From contig NZ_GG657754.1 of assembly GCF_000158915.1 (NCBI RefSeq), positions 10,341,532 to 10,405,531 of the forward strand: a stretch of DNA of 64,000 nt. Reading direction: 5' to 3'. This document shows, one piece after another, positions 15,708 through 24,410 of this stretch; position 1 is the stretch's first letter; every line of letters starts with the position of its first letter. The position numbers and the translations under genes were made by a program. This DNA comes from Streptomyces himastatinicus ATCC 53653 (lineage in GTDB: Bacteria; Actinomycetota; Actinomycetes; Streptomycetales; Streptomycetaceae). The notes beneath the pieces were generated by a model. It searched no databases. It was given only the letters and a program-made list of their open reading frames with translations, and was not told the origin of the DNA.

Positions 15708-16670
15708 TCACAGCACCGCCGCCAGCGAGTCCAATGACGCCAGGTAGTCGGGGCCCACCGGCGTGAGGACGGCGCTGTTGACACCGGCGTCGAACAAGTC
15801 TGCCAGCCTGGATCGTGCCTGGTCCGGCGTGCCTGCCACGGCCAGCTGCCGCACCCATTCGTCGGGCATGGTGCGGGTGAACTCTTGCGGGCTGTCGCAG
15901 CGCGAGCGCAGGGCGGCGAGATCTTCGTGGAAGGGCAGCGGAGCGACGTGGGGCTGCCAGTCCGGTTCTCCGACCACGTCGAGGGCGGGGCGGACAGCTG
16001 TCAGCGCCATGCTGGGGTCGTCATCGACTGCCGCGATGTTGTAGGCGACCAGACGGTGCGGACGGGCGGGGGCGATGTGCTCGAGAGCTTCTCGTACGTA
16101 GGCGGGTGCCACCGGTTCCGCGAGGAGGGTTCCGTCGGCCACCTGACCTGAAACGGCCAGAGACTTGGGGCCGCGTACACCGGCCAAAACTGGTGGCGCT
16201 GCCGCTGGTGTGGCGCTTTCGTGCAGTTGCACCCCGTCGATGCGCACGTACTGCCCTTCGTGATCGACGAGTTGACCGCTGAGCAGTGACCTCAGGACGG
16301 TGATGTACTCGCTCAGAAGGGTGAGCGGACTCTTGGGCCATGCTCCGACGCTGCGCATCCAGGACGGCATGCCGTGGCCGACGGCGATGTCGATGCGGCC
16401 GGGATGCAACTGGGCGAGGCTTGCGATCTCCATCGCGGTGAACGCCACGTTGCGGGCGGAGGCCGGCAGCAGCCCGACGCCGACGCGGACCCGGGCAGTG
16501 GCGGCGAGGACGGTGGCTGCCTGGACCAGCCCTCCTCGATAGCCGAGGTCTTCCACTACCCACAGCTCGTCGAAGCCGTGTGCCTCCGCACGTTGGGCGA
16601 AGGCGACGATGTGTCGCGCCGCGATGTCGCGTGGCATGAGGACGCCGATGGCGCCTTCCCGTGTCGTCAT
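15708..16670 (-). CDS. Luciferase-like (LLM class) flavin-dependent oxidoreductase
   Basis: A 320-residue TIM-barrel flavoprotein of the bacterial-luciferase/F420 superfamily. Typical strands are visible: FDELWVVEDLGYRGGL, ARVRVGVGLLPASARN, HPGRIDIAVGHGM and PVLAGVRGPKSLAVSGQVADG. Such enzymes use FMNH2 or F420; streptomycetes make F420 and many homologues use it. The ATG at 16670 is the first with a full-length N-terminus and has only a weak ribosome site. It stands alone, convergent with the dehydrogenase and divergent from the sulfatase. The substrate is unknown. Confidence 0.85.
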   Translation of the reverse strand: MTTREGAIGVLMPRDIAARHIVAFAQRAEAHGFDELWVVEDLGYRGGLVQAATVLAATARVRVGVGLLPASARNVAFTAMEIASLAQLHPGRIDIAVGHGMPSWMRSVGAWPKSPLTLLSEYITVLRSLLSGQLVDHEGQYVRIDGVQLHESATPAAAPPVLAGVRGPKSLAVSGQVADGTLLAEPVAPAYVREALEHIAPARPHRLVAYNIAAVDDDPSMALTAVRPALDVVGEPDWQPHVAPLPFHEDLAALRSRCDSPQEFTRTMPDEWVRQLAVAGTPDQARSRLADLFDAGVNSAVLTPVGPDYLASLDSLAAVL

Positions 16671-16835
16671 GGGGCTTTCATTCCCAGGAGGTTCACGTTC
16701 AATGGCTGCTGTCGCAGTTGCGCGTTCCTCGACTTGCTTCGCGGCCGCACGCGGCCGTGGCATCACAAGAAACCCACAAAGTCGTTCCCTACGGTGCCTG
16801 GCTCCGGAGTCCCGCAGCTCATGGAGGTTCGCCCC

Positions 16836-18359
16836 GTGTCCGGCAACCGCTACCCACGCACCGTGCGCACCGCGTTGTGCGCGTCCCTGGCCGTCGTATT
16901 GCTGGCTTCTTGTTCGAGAGCATCGGACACGGCCACCGAGAGCGCCCCGTCCGCCGACGATGCCTCGGGTTCCGCGAAGAAGCCCAACATCGTGTACGTC
17001 CTCACCGACGACCTGGACTGGAACCTCGTGAAGTACATGCCGCACGTGCGGCAGATGCAGGACACGGGAGCGACCTTCACGAACTACTTGGCCACGGACT
17101 CGCTGTGCTGTCCGGCGCGCTCCTCCGTCCTCACCGGCCAGTACCCCCACAACACCGGTGTCTTCACCAACAACGGGGACGACGGCGGCTACGGCGCGTT
17201 CATGAGGAACGGCAACGAAAAGAAGACCTTCGGGCCCGCGCTGCAACGCGCCGGGTACCGGACCGGATTCATGGGGAAGTACCTGAACGGGTACCAGCCC
17301 GGCGACAAGAACGGTACGTCCCGGCCGTACGTTCCCTCCGGCTGGGACGAGTGGAACGTCGCCGGTGACGGGTACCAGGAGTTCGACTACGACCTGAACG
17401 AGAACGGCAAGGTCGTGCCCTACGGGGACGACCCCGAGGACTACCTGACGGATGTGCTGTCGAGGAAGGCCACGTCGTTCGTCGACTCCTCGGCGAAGGC
17501 GAAGAAGCCGTTCATGCTGGAAGTGGCGACGTTCGCCCCCCACGGCCCGTCCACTCCCGCACCGCGCGACGAAGACACGTTCCCCGGGCTCAAGGCCCCG
17601 CGGACCGACGCCTACGACGAGGCGACCCGCAACGCGCCCGAGTGGCAGCAGGCGCTGAGCCCGCTGACGTCGAAGGAGAAGAAGCGGATCGACCGGAAGT
17701 TCGCCCAGCGGGTGCGGTCCGTCCAGGCCGTCGACAAGATGATCGGGCGGCTGAAGAGCACGCTGGAGGCGAAGGGCCTGGCGGACGACACCTACATCAT
17801 GTTCGGGTCGGACAACGGCTTCCACATGGGCGAGCACCGGCTCAGGCCGGGGAAGCAGACGGCCTACGACACCGACGTCAGGGTGCCGATGATGGTCACC
17901 GGCCCCGGCGTACCGTCCGGCGAGAAGGTGTCGCGGCTCGCGGCGAACGTCGACCTCAACCCGACCTTCCTCGAACTCGCGGGCTTGGAGCCCCCGTCGA
18001 CCGTGGACGGGCAGAGCCTCACCGGCCTGATGCGCGGCAGGCCGGAGGACGACTGGCGCCAGGCCGTGCTGATCGAGCACCATCGTGCGGCGTCCAAGAA
18101 GGGCGATCCCGACGCGGCGCCCGAGGACAGCGGCGACCCCCCGACCTACGGGGCGATGCGCACCGCGGACTCCCTCTATGTCGAGTACGCCGACGGGGAA
18201 CGCGAGTTCTATGCGCTGGATTCCGACCCCGGCCAGCTGACCAACAGGGCATCGTCCCTGTCGGCGGACCAGCGCGCCTCCCTGCACCGCACTCTGGTGG
18301 CGCTACAGCGCTGCAAGGGCGCGGAGAGCTGCCGGACCGCTTCCCGGCCCCACTCCTGA
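16836..18359 (+). CDS. Lipoprotein sulfatase (N-acetylglucosamine-6-sulfatase-like)
   Basis: A 507-residue secreted sulfatase. The GTG at 16836 is favoured because GGAGG lies 8 bases upstream; the in-frame ATG at 16821 would place that site inside the gene. A signal peptide ends in a lipobox, VLLASC, giving lipidated Cys26. The first metal-binding segment is VLTDDLDW. The sulfatase signature CCPARSSVLTG begins at Cys91, the residue converted to formylglycine. A second metal motif, FGSDNGFHMGEH, comes late. The CCPxRSSxLTGQYPHNTG pattern is like glucosamine-6-sulfatases. It removes sulfate esters from extracellular sugars or glycans. Eight bases separate it from the ROK gene, implying one operon. 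Confidence 0.88.
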   Translation: MSGNRYPRTVRTALCASLAVVLLASCSRASDTATESAPSADDASGSAKKPNIVYVLTDDLDWNLVKYMPHVRQMQDTGATFTNYLATDSLCCPARSSVLTGQYPHNTGVFTNNGDDGGYGAFMRNGNEKKTFGPALQRAGYRTGFMGKYLNGYQPGDKNGTSRPYVPSGWDEWNVAGDGYQEFDYDLNENGKVVPYGDDPEDYLTDVLSRKATSFVDSSAKAKKPFMLEVATFAPHGPSTPAPRDEDTFPGLKAPRTDAYDEATRNAPEWQQALSPLTSKEKKRIDRKFAQRVRSVQAVDKMIGRLKSTLEAKGLADDTYIMFGSDNGFHMGEHRLRPGKQTAYDTDVRVPMMVTGPGVPSGEKVSRLAANVDLNPTFLELAGLEPPSTVDGQSLTGLMRGRPEDDWRQAVLIEHHRAASKKGDPDAAPEDSGDPPTYGAMRTADSLYVEYADGEREFYALDSDPGQLTNRASSLSADQRASLHRTLVALQRCKGAESCRTASRPHS

Positions 18360-18367
18360 GGGCCCTC

Positions 18368-19510
18368 ATGGTGGCAGTGACGGAGAAGTGGATGCGTTCT
18401 TCCCTGAGAAAGCACGAGAGCCTGGTCCTGGGGATGTTGCGCAGGCACGGTCCGCTGACCCGGGGCGAGTTGGGGGATCTCTCCGGCCTGTCGCGCACCA
18501 CGATCTACACCGTGGTCGGCGCGCTCCTGGACAGCGGTGCCGTGCGCGCTTCGGTGCCGACAGTGGGCGGACGGGGGCGGGGCCGTGGCCGCCCGGCGGA
18601 GCAGCTGTCCTTGAACCTCCGGGTCGCCGACCTGCTCGGCATCGACTTCGCGCGGCAGACGGTACGGGTGGCGACGATGACCGCGGCGCACGGGAGGATC
18701 AGCAGCGCGAGCCGGCAGCACGGCCCCGACGCATCGTGGGAGGAGCGCATCGACATCGCGCGGTGGCTGACCGGCAGGCTGACCGGGGGAACACCGCGGC
18801 TGGACACGCTGGGTGGCATCGGCGTGGGGCTGACCGGCCCGGTCGGCCCACCGGGGGAGGCGTTACCCGGCTCGGTCCACCGGGACGCCGTGTCGGCGCT
18901 GGTGAGCGAGAGGTTCGGCATGCCGGCGTGCCTCGACAGCAACACACGCCTGGCCACCTTGGCCGAGAGGACCTGGGGCGCGGCCGTCGACGAGCAGGAC
19001 GTCCTGTACCTGTGCCTGTCGCACAGCGTCGGGGGCGGCCTCGTAGTGGGCGGAACGCTGCATCGAGGTGCCCACGGGGTGTCGGGGCAGTTCGGCCACA
19101 TCACCGTCGATCCCGAGGGCGAATCCTGCCCATGCGGCCGCGTGGGGTGCCTGGAGACCGTGGCGTCGATCGGGGCCGTGCTCGGCGCCCACGGTTCCGC
19201 CACGGATGTGCCGCAACTGGTGGCCGCACTGGACGCGGGTGACGAGGCCGCGTACGCGGCGCTGGCCCGGGCCGGAACATTTACCGGCAAGGTCCTGGCC
19301 GACCTGTGCAACGCCGTCGGCCCCGGCGTCATCGTCCTGGGCGGCGAGCTGACCGGCGCCGGTCCGGCCCTGATGGAGCCGTTGCGGCGCGAGCTGGACG
19401 CGAACGCGACCTGCCGGGGCTCGCGGCCGCCGCCACGTGTGCGTCCGGCCGAACTCGGCGACGCGGGCGCCGCGCTCGGCGCCCTCGCCCTGCTGCTGCA
19501 CCGGCCCTAG
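18368..19510 (+). CDS. ROK-family transcriptional regulator
   Basis: A 380-residue protein. An N-terminal winged HTH (GPLTRGELGDLSGLSRTTIY) is followed by an ASKHA-type ROK domain. The zinc motif GHITVDPEGESCPCGRVGCLE-like region has the conserved His and Cys residues near 240-262. Sugar-binding VGGGLVVGGTLHRGAHGVSG is intact, while the kinase phosphate-1 motif is not convincing, as usual in the repressor branch. It is coupled to the sulfatase gene, so it probably responds to an amino sugar or other sugar released by desulfation. Confidence 0.87.
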   Translation: MVAVTEKWMRSSLRKHESLVLGMLRRHGPLTRGELGDLSGLSRTTIYTVVGALLDSGAVRASVPTVGGRGRGRGRPAEQLSLNLRVADLLGIDFARQTVRVATMTAAHGRISSASRQHGPDASWEERIDIARWLTGRLTGGTPRLDTLGGIGVGLTGPVGPPGEALPGSVHRDAVSALVSERFGMPACLDSNTRLATLAERTWGAAVDEQDVLYLCLSHSVGGGLVVGGTLHRGAHGVSGQFGHITVDPEGESCPCGRVGCLETVASIGAVLGAHGSATDVPQLVAALDAGDEAAYAALARAGTFTGKVLADLCNAVGPGVIVLGGELTGAGPALMEPLRRELDANATCRGSRPPPRVRPAELGDAGAALGALALLLHRP

Positions 19511-19560
19511 CATGACCCGGGGCTTCGGCCGGGGACCACCCACGACCAGCGGAGGTGCGC

Positions 19561-20286
19561 ATGACCGGCAGTGCCGGACGGGTGCTCGTGGCCGACGACG
19601 ACGATGCCACCCGGCGCTCACTGAGGAGGGGGCTGCGGCTCAGCGGTTATGACGTGACGCTGGCCGACGGCGGCCACGCCGCGCTGGACGTGATGCGCAC
19701 CGACCATCCCGACATCGTCGTCCTGGACATCTGCATGCCCGACGTCAGCGGCATCGACGTGTGCCGCGCCCTGCGCGAGGGCGGCGACGACGTACCGGTG
19801 CTGATGCTCTCCGCCCTCGACGAGGTCGACGACCGGGTCGCCGGGCTACAAGCCGGGGGAGACGACTATCTGGTCAAGCCGTTCGCCCTGCGCGAGCTGG
19901 AGCTGCGCCTTCGCGCACTGCTGCGGCGCCGCCCGCCGACCGCCCTCGACCGGGTGCGGGTCGGCGGCCTCGTCCTCGAACCGGCCACCCGCCAGACGTC
20001 CGTGGACGGGAGGCCGATGAACCTGACGCGGCGCGAGTTCGAGCTGCTGGAGATCCTGGCCCGCAACGCGGGCATCGTCCTGACCCGCGACCAGTTGATG
20101 GACCGGGTGTGGGGGTACGACTTCCAGGTCCGCACGGACGTGGTGGACACCTTCGTCAGCTATCTGAGACGCAAGCTGGAGGCGGGCGGACGTCACCGGA
20201 CACTCCACACCGTCCGCGGAGTCGGCTTCGTCCTGCGCGAGGAGCGTCCGGACCGGATGGGCCGGCCGGCCGGAGACGGGCGATGA
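19561..20286 (+). CDS. OmpR-family response regulator
   Basis: A 241-residue two-domain regulator. The receiver domain has ADDDD for metal binding, phospho-acceptor Asp56 in LDICMPD, a switch Ser/Thr region and YLVKPF. The winged-helix output domain spans about 130-225 (LTRREFELLEILARNAGIVL, VDTFVSYLRRKL, HTVRGVGFVL). The ATG at 19561 has GGAGG 6 bases upstream. Its stop overlaps the kinase start (ATGA). It binds direct repeats as a dimer after phosphorylation by the kinase next door. The stimulus is unknown. Confidence 0.92.
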   Translation: MTGSAGRVLVADDDDATRRSLRRGLRLSGYDVTLADGGHAALDVMRTDHPDIVVLDICMPDVSGIDVCRALREGGDDVPVLMLSALDEVDDRVAGLQAGGDDYLVKPFALRELELRLRALLRRRPPTALDRVRVGGLVLEPATRQTSVDGRPMNLTRREFELLEILARNAGIVLTRDQLMDRVWGYDFQVRTDVVDTFVSYLRRKLEAGGRHRTLHTVRGVGFVLREERPDRMGRPAGDGR

Positions 20287-21791
20287 GGCTGTCCACCCGG
20301 CTCGCGCTCGCGGTGGGCGTGAGCGTACCCCTCCTGGTCCTGGCCACGGGGTGGCTGCTGCTGCGCCTGGTCGCCGATGACCTGCGCGCACACCAGGAGG
20401 CGCAACTGAGCGCCAGGGCGACGGCCGTCTCCCAGAACGCCAACCGGTACCTCCACGCGAGAGAAGACGACCAGCCGGTCATCGCCGAGAAGTCCCGGCG
20501 GCGGCTGGAGGGCTCCGCACGGGACATGGGGATCCGGCTGACCGGACCGGACGACACGCTCTCGGCCGGTCCGCAGCCCGCCGCCGACACCCGGCTGCCC
20601 GCCCGCGCCCCGCACCCGGTCACCGTGCGCTCCGGCGACGAGACCTGGCATGTGCTCTCGCGACGCGTCTACACCGCGGGGCAGAAAGCTGAGCCGAATC
20701 TATGGATCTTCGCCCCGGACAGCGCCTACCAGGAGGAGGTCTCCTTGGTGCGCGAGCGGGTCGTGACGGTCACGCTGCTGGCCGCGCCGTTGGCCGGGGC
20801 CATCGCCTGGGCGATCTCCGCCCGGGCGGTCCTGCCGCTGCGGCGACTCCAGCGCCGTACGAGCGGTCTGGACCCCAGGAACAGCACCACGCGCCTGGAG
20901 CACACGCGGACCCGCATCACCGAAGTCGACGACCTGGCCCACACGGTGCAGACCGTGTTCGCCCGCTACGACCAACAAGCGGGCCGCACCAACGAGGCAC
21001 TCGCCACGGCCCGCTCGTTCACCGCGGCCGCCTCCCATGAGCTGCGCACCCCCTTGATGAGCATGCGGACCAACCTCGACATCCTCACCGCCCACGCCGA
21101 CCTCGACGCCGTCGACCGGGCCGAGGTCCTGGAGGACCTGGGGCGTGAACACGCCCGGCTGCTCGGGCTGGTGGTGATGCTCAAGACCCTCGGGCAGGGC
21201 GACCTGGTCGAGGCGGACTCATTCACGCCGGTGGACCTGGCGGAACTGGTCGAAGACGCGGCCGCCGATCTGCGCCGTGCCCACCCGGACGCCGCGGTGA
21301 CCGTACGCGCCCCCGCGGGGCTGCTGGTCCACGGCTGGGAGCAGGGGCTGCGCTCCGCCGTGGGCAACCTGCTGACCAACGCTTCGACACACGGCCGCAT
21401 GGAGGACGATCAGGCTCGTATCGAGATGGCGCTGCGCCCGTCCCGGGAGGAGGATCGCCCGGCGGCGGTGCTCACGGTGGACGACCACGGCCCCGGTATC
21501 CCCGCCGCACGGCGCGAAGAGGTCTTCGAACGCTTCCGCCGCGGCCCGAACAGCCCCGGCTCCGGCCTCGGCCTGACGCTGGTCGCCCAGCAGATCGCCC
21601 TCCACCGAGGCCGCATCACCGTACGGGACCGCCCCGACGGGCGTTCCGGCGCACGCTTCGAGATATGGCTGCCGCTCACCGACACGTCGGTCGTGGAAGA
21701 CACCCTGCCGCTGGTGCGCCGGGATTGGCTGACGGCTGCCGCGGGGCGCCAGGACCCCCGTACGACCGTGGTCCAGCGGACACGGAGGTAG
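20283..21791 (+). CDS. Sensor histidine kinase
   Basis: A 502-residue membrane kinase paired with the upstream response regulator. Helix 1 is near residues 8-30 and helix 2 near 160-182, enclosing an extracytoplasmic sensor region of about 130 residues with no recognised domain. A HAMP-like linker, the H-box ASHELRTPL with phospho-acceptor His252, an N-box (GNLLTNASTHG, unusual in having Ser-Thr-His after the Asn) and G-boxes (DDHGPGIP, GSGLGLTLV) follow. Start and stop overlap with the regulator gene give coupled translation. Confidence 0.9.
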   Translation: MRLSTRLALAVGVSVPLLVLATGWLLLRLVADDLRAHQEAQLSARATAVSQNANRYLHAREDDQPVIAEKSRRRLEGSARDMGIRLTGPDDTLSAGPQPAADTRLPARAPHPVTVRSGDETWHVLSRRVYTAGQKAEPNLWIFAPDSAYQEEVSLVRERVVTVTLLAAPLAGAIAWAISARAVLPLRRLQRRTSGLDPRNSTTRLEHTRTRITEVDDLAHTVQTVFARYDQQAGRTNEALATARSFTAAASHELRTPLMSMRTNLDILTAHADLDAVDRAEVLEDLGREHARLLGLVVMLKTLGQGDLVEADSFTPVDLAELVEDAAADLRRAHPDAAVTVRAPAGLLVHGWEQGLRSAVGNLLTNASTHGRMEDDQARIEMALRPSREEDRPAAVLTVDDHGPGIPAARREEVFERFRRGPNSPGSGLGLTLVAQQIALHRGRITVRDRPDGRSGARFEIWLPLTDTSVVEDTLPLVRRDWLTAAAGRQDPRTTVVQRTRR

Positions 21792-21881
21792 CCCCGGGAC
21801 CGCGAGCCAGTCGGCGGACGCGTCCGTGCCCGTCAATGCCGCTGCCAGGTGTGCTGTATATCCATATGTTAGAAAAAGTCT

Positions 21882-24410
21882 GTGAAGGTGCGTTCTGCCC
21901 TGGGCTTGCGCAGCGTCGCCGGGCAGGTGTGCGCCCTGATGCTGGTGATCGTGACGCTGCTGGTGCTCGCCACAGGGACCACGCTGGTCCTTCAGGCCCG
22001 CAGCGGCCATGAGGCGCAGGCCCGGGGACGCGCCCTCGCCATCGCGGACACCCTCGCGGCCGCCCCCGGCGTCCGGCGGGCGCTGGAGTCGCGCGATCCC
22101 TCCGCGATCCTCCAGCCCTACGCGACGAGGCTCCGGCGCGAGTCCGGTGTCGGCTACATCGTGGTGACCAGCCCCCGGGGCATCCGGTACGCCCACCCCG
22201 ACCCGAAGCTCATCGGCACCCGCGCCACCCTTCCCCTTCATCCGGCCACGGCCGGCCGGGCCTTCACGGACGAGAACCCGGCCGCCCCCCTCTCCGGGCC
22301 CTCGATCCGCGCGGCAGTCCCCGTCACCGGGACCGGGGGCCGGGTCGTCGGCATCGTCAACGTCGGGGTCGTCCTTCCCGAGGTGTCCGCGTCGGTGAGC
22401 CGTCAACTGCCGGTGCTCTACGGGGCCACGGCGCTCGCCCTCGTCCTCGGCGCAGCGGGCGCGGCGCTGGTCGGCCGACGGCTGCGACGCCTGACCCACC
22501 GGCTGGACCCCGCCGAGCTCACCAGGATGTACGAACACCACGACGCCGTACTGCGCGCCGTACGGGAGGGCGTGCTCATCCTCGACGGTCAGGGTCGGCT
22601 GGTGCTCGCCAACGACGAGGCCAGGCGGCTGCTCGGACTGCCGCCTGAGGTGCGTGACGGGCGGATCACCGAGGCCGGGCTGACCCCGGAGACCGCGGGG
22701 CTGCTCGCCTCTGGCCGCGCCGTCACCGACGAGGTGATCCAGGTCGGGGACCGGCTGCTGGCCGTCAACCAGCGCCCTGCCTCGCGCCGCGGACAGCTCT
22801 GGGGCAGCGTCGCCACCCTGCGCGACACCACCGAACTCCAGGCGCTGACCGACAAGGCCGACGCGGCATGGGCGCGCCTGGAACTGCTGTACGACGCGAG
22901 CGTCCGGGTGGGCACCAGTCTCGACATGACGCGCACCGCCGAGGAACTGGGCGACGTCGCGGTCCCGCGCTTCGCCGACTTCGCCACCGTCGACCTGCTG
23001 GAGTCCGTGCTGCGCGGTGAGGAGCCGGTCGACGCGCGGTCCCGCATGCGCCGGGTCGCGGTCAGCGCCGTACGGGAGGAGCGGCCCCGCCCGCCCTCCG
23101 GCCACACCCTGCTGGCCGTCCCGCTCAGCGCCCGGGGAGTGCTGCTGGGGCAGGTCGAGTTCCGGCGCCTGGAGGGGGCCGCGCCCTTCGATGACGAGGA
23201 CCGGTCCTTCGCCGACGAACTGGTCGGCCAGGCGGCGGTCGCCATCGACAACGCCCGGCGGTACGCCCGCGAACACGCCACCGCGCTGGCGCTCCAGCAG
23301 AGCCTGCTGCCCCGCGGGCGGCCCGAACAGTACGCCGTCGAAGCCGCCTACCGCTATCTGCCCGCCCACGCCGGTGTGGGCGGCGACTGGTTCGACATCA
23401 TCCCGCTGTCCGGCGCGCGGGTCGCCCTCGTCGTCGGCGACGTCGTCGGCCACGGGCTGCACGCCGCCGCCACCATGGGCCGGCTGCGCACCGCGGTCCA
23501 CAACTTCTCCGTCGTCGACCTGCCGCCCGACGAACTCCTCACTCAGCTCGACGACGTGGTGGCCCAGCTCGACCAGGAGGAGGCCGCCAGGAACGGCGGA
23601 ATCGGCGCGGTCGGGGCCAGCTGTCTGTACGCCGTCTACGATCCGGTCGCGCAGCGCTGCACCCTGGCACGGGCCGGTCATCCGCCGCCCGCCGTGGTCG
23701 ACCCGGGCGGCACCGTGACCATCCCGGACCTGCCCGCCGGGCCGCCGCTGGGGCTCGGCGGGCGGCTCTTCGAGGTGGCCGCGATCCCGCTGCCCGCGGG
23801 CAGCCGTCTGGTCCTCTACACCAATGGACTCGTCCAGGACCGCGAACGGGACATCGACACCGGGCTCGATCTGCTGCGCCGGGCCCTCGGCCCCGCCGAC
23901 CCCGACCCGGGGCGCACCTGCGACGCCGTGATGGGCGCCCTGCTGCCGCCGCGCCCCACCGACGACGTGGTCCTGCTCGTCGCCCGCACCACCGCCCTGG
24001 ACGAGCGGCACGTCGCCTCCTGGGACCTGCCCCCGGACCCCTCCGTGGTCGCCGGAATGCGGGCCGCCGTCTCCCGCACGCTGGCCGACTGGAACCTGGA
24101 CGAGGCGGTCTTCACTACCGAACTGGTCGTCAGCGAACTCCTCGGCAACGCCATCCGGCACGCCGACGGCCCCATCCGCCTGCGGCTGCTGCGCAACCGC
24201 ACGCTGATCTGCGAGGTCGCCGACGGCAGCAGCACCTCCCCGCATCTGCGCCGCGCCGCCATCACCGACGAGGGCGGCCGGGGCCTGTTCCTGGTCGCCC
24301 AGATGGTCCAGCGCTGGGGCACCCGCTACACCAGCGAAGGAAAGATCATCTGGGCGGAGCAGGACCTGCCGCGCGGCCTGCCGGAGGATCTGCCGTCGGC
24401 GCTCAGCTGA
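21882..24410 (+). CDS. Multidomain sensor: Cache-PAS-GAF-PP2C (SpoIIE/RsbU) phosphatase with HATPase anti-sigma kinase domain
   Basis: An 842-residue protein that combines both sides of a partner-switch. Two membrane helices (about 12-36 and 185-205) flank a single-Cache-like periplasmic domain of the DcuS/CitA type (GYIVVTSPRGIRYAHPDP). A PAS domain (VREGVLILDGQGRLVLANDEA), a GAF domain (about 330-470), a PP2C domain with metal ligands (GDWFDIIPLSG, VVGDVVGHGLHAAATMG) and a C-terminal HATPase_c_2 domain (ELVVSELLGNAIRHADG, GGRGLFLVAQM) follow. Such proteins dephosphorylate anti-anti-sigma factors and also bind or phosphorylate them. The GTG start at 21882 lies in an A+T-rich patch 90 bp after the kinase stop. 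The 3' end overlaps the convergent gene by 8 bp. Confidence 0.88.
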   Translation: MKVRSALGLRSVAGQVCALMLVIVTLLVLATGTTLVLQARSGHEAQARGRALAIADTLAAAPGVRRALESRDPSAILQPYATRLRRESGVGYIVVTSPRGIRYAHPDPKLIGTRATLPLHPATAGRAFTDENPAAPLSGPSIRAAVPVTGTGGRVVGIVNVGVVLPEVSASVSRQLPVLYGATALALVLGAAGAALVGRRLRRLTHRLDPAELTRMYEHHDAVLRAVREGVLILDGQGRLVLANDEARRLLGLPPEVRDGRITEAGLTPETAGLLASGRAVTDEVIQVGDRLLAVNQRPASRRGQLWGSVATLRDTTELQALTDKADAAWARLELLYDASVRVGTSLDMTRTAEELGDVAVPRFADFATVDLLESVLRGEEPVDARSRMRRVAVSAVREERPRPPSGHTLLAVPLSARGVLLGQVEFRRLEGAAPFDDEDRSFADELVGQAAVAIDNARRYAREHATALALQQSLLPRGRPEQYAVEAAYRYLPAHAGVGGDWFDIIPLSGARVALVVGDVVGHGLHAAATMGRLRTAVHNFSVVDLPPDELLTQLDDVVAQLDQEEAARNGGIGAVGASCLYAVYDPVAQRCTLARAGHPPPAVVDPGGTVTIPDLPAGPPLGLGGRLFEVAAIPLPAGSRLVLYTNGLVQDRERDIDTGLDLLRRALGPADPDPGRTCDAVMGALLPPRPTDDVVLLVARTTALDERHVASWDLPPDPSVVAGMRAAVSRTLADWNLDEAVFTTELVVSELLGNAIRHADGPIRLRLLRNRTLICEVADGSSTSPHLRRAAITDEGGRGLFLVAQMVQRWGTRYTSEGKIIWAEQDLPRGLPEDLPSALS

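Noticed and set aside
16742..16757. CGGCCG-CACG-CGGCCG hairpin upstream of the sulfatase as an operator
   Set aside because: Short G+C-only inverted repeats occur by chance all over this genome, and no second copy was found nearby.
15708..18287. Very long minus-strand frame covering the sulfatase
   Set aside because: It is the antisense shadow of the sulfatase gene in high-G+C DNA. Only its last 320 codons (LLM oxidoreductase, 15708-16670) look like a protein family.
21219..24245. A 1008-codon minus-strand open frame opposite the kinase and phosphatase genes
   Set aside because: Composition and lack of any domain show it is the complement of the SpoIIE-type gene, not a gene of its own.
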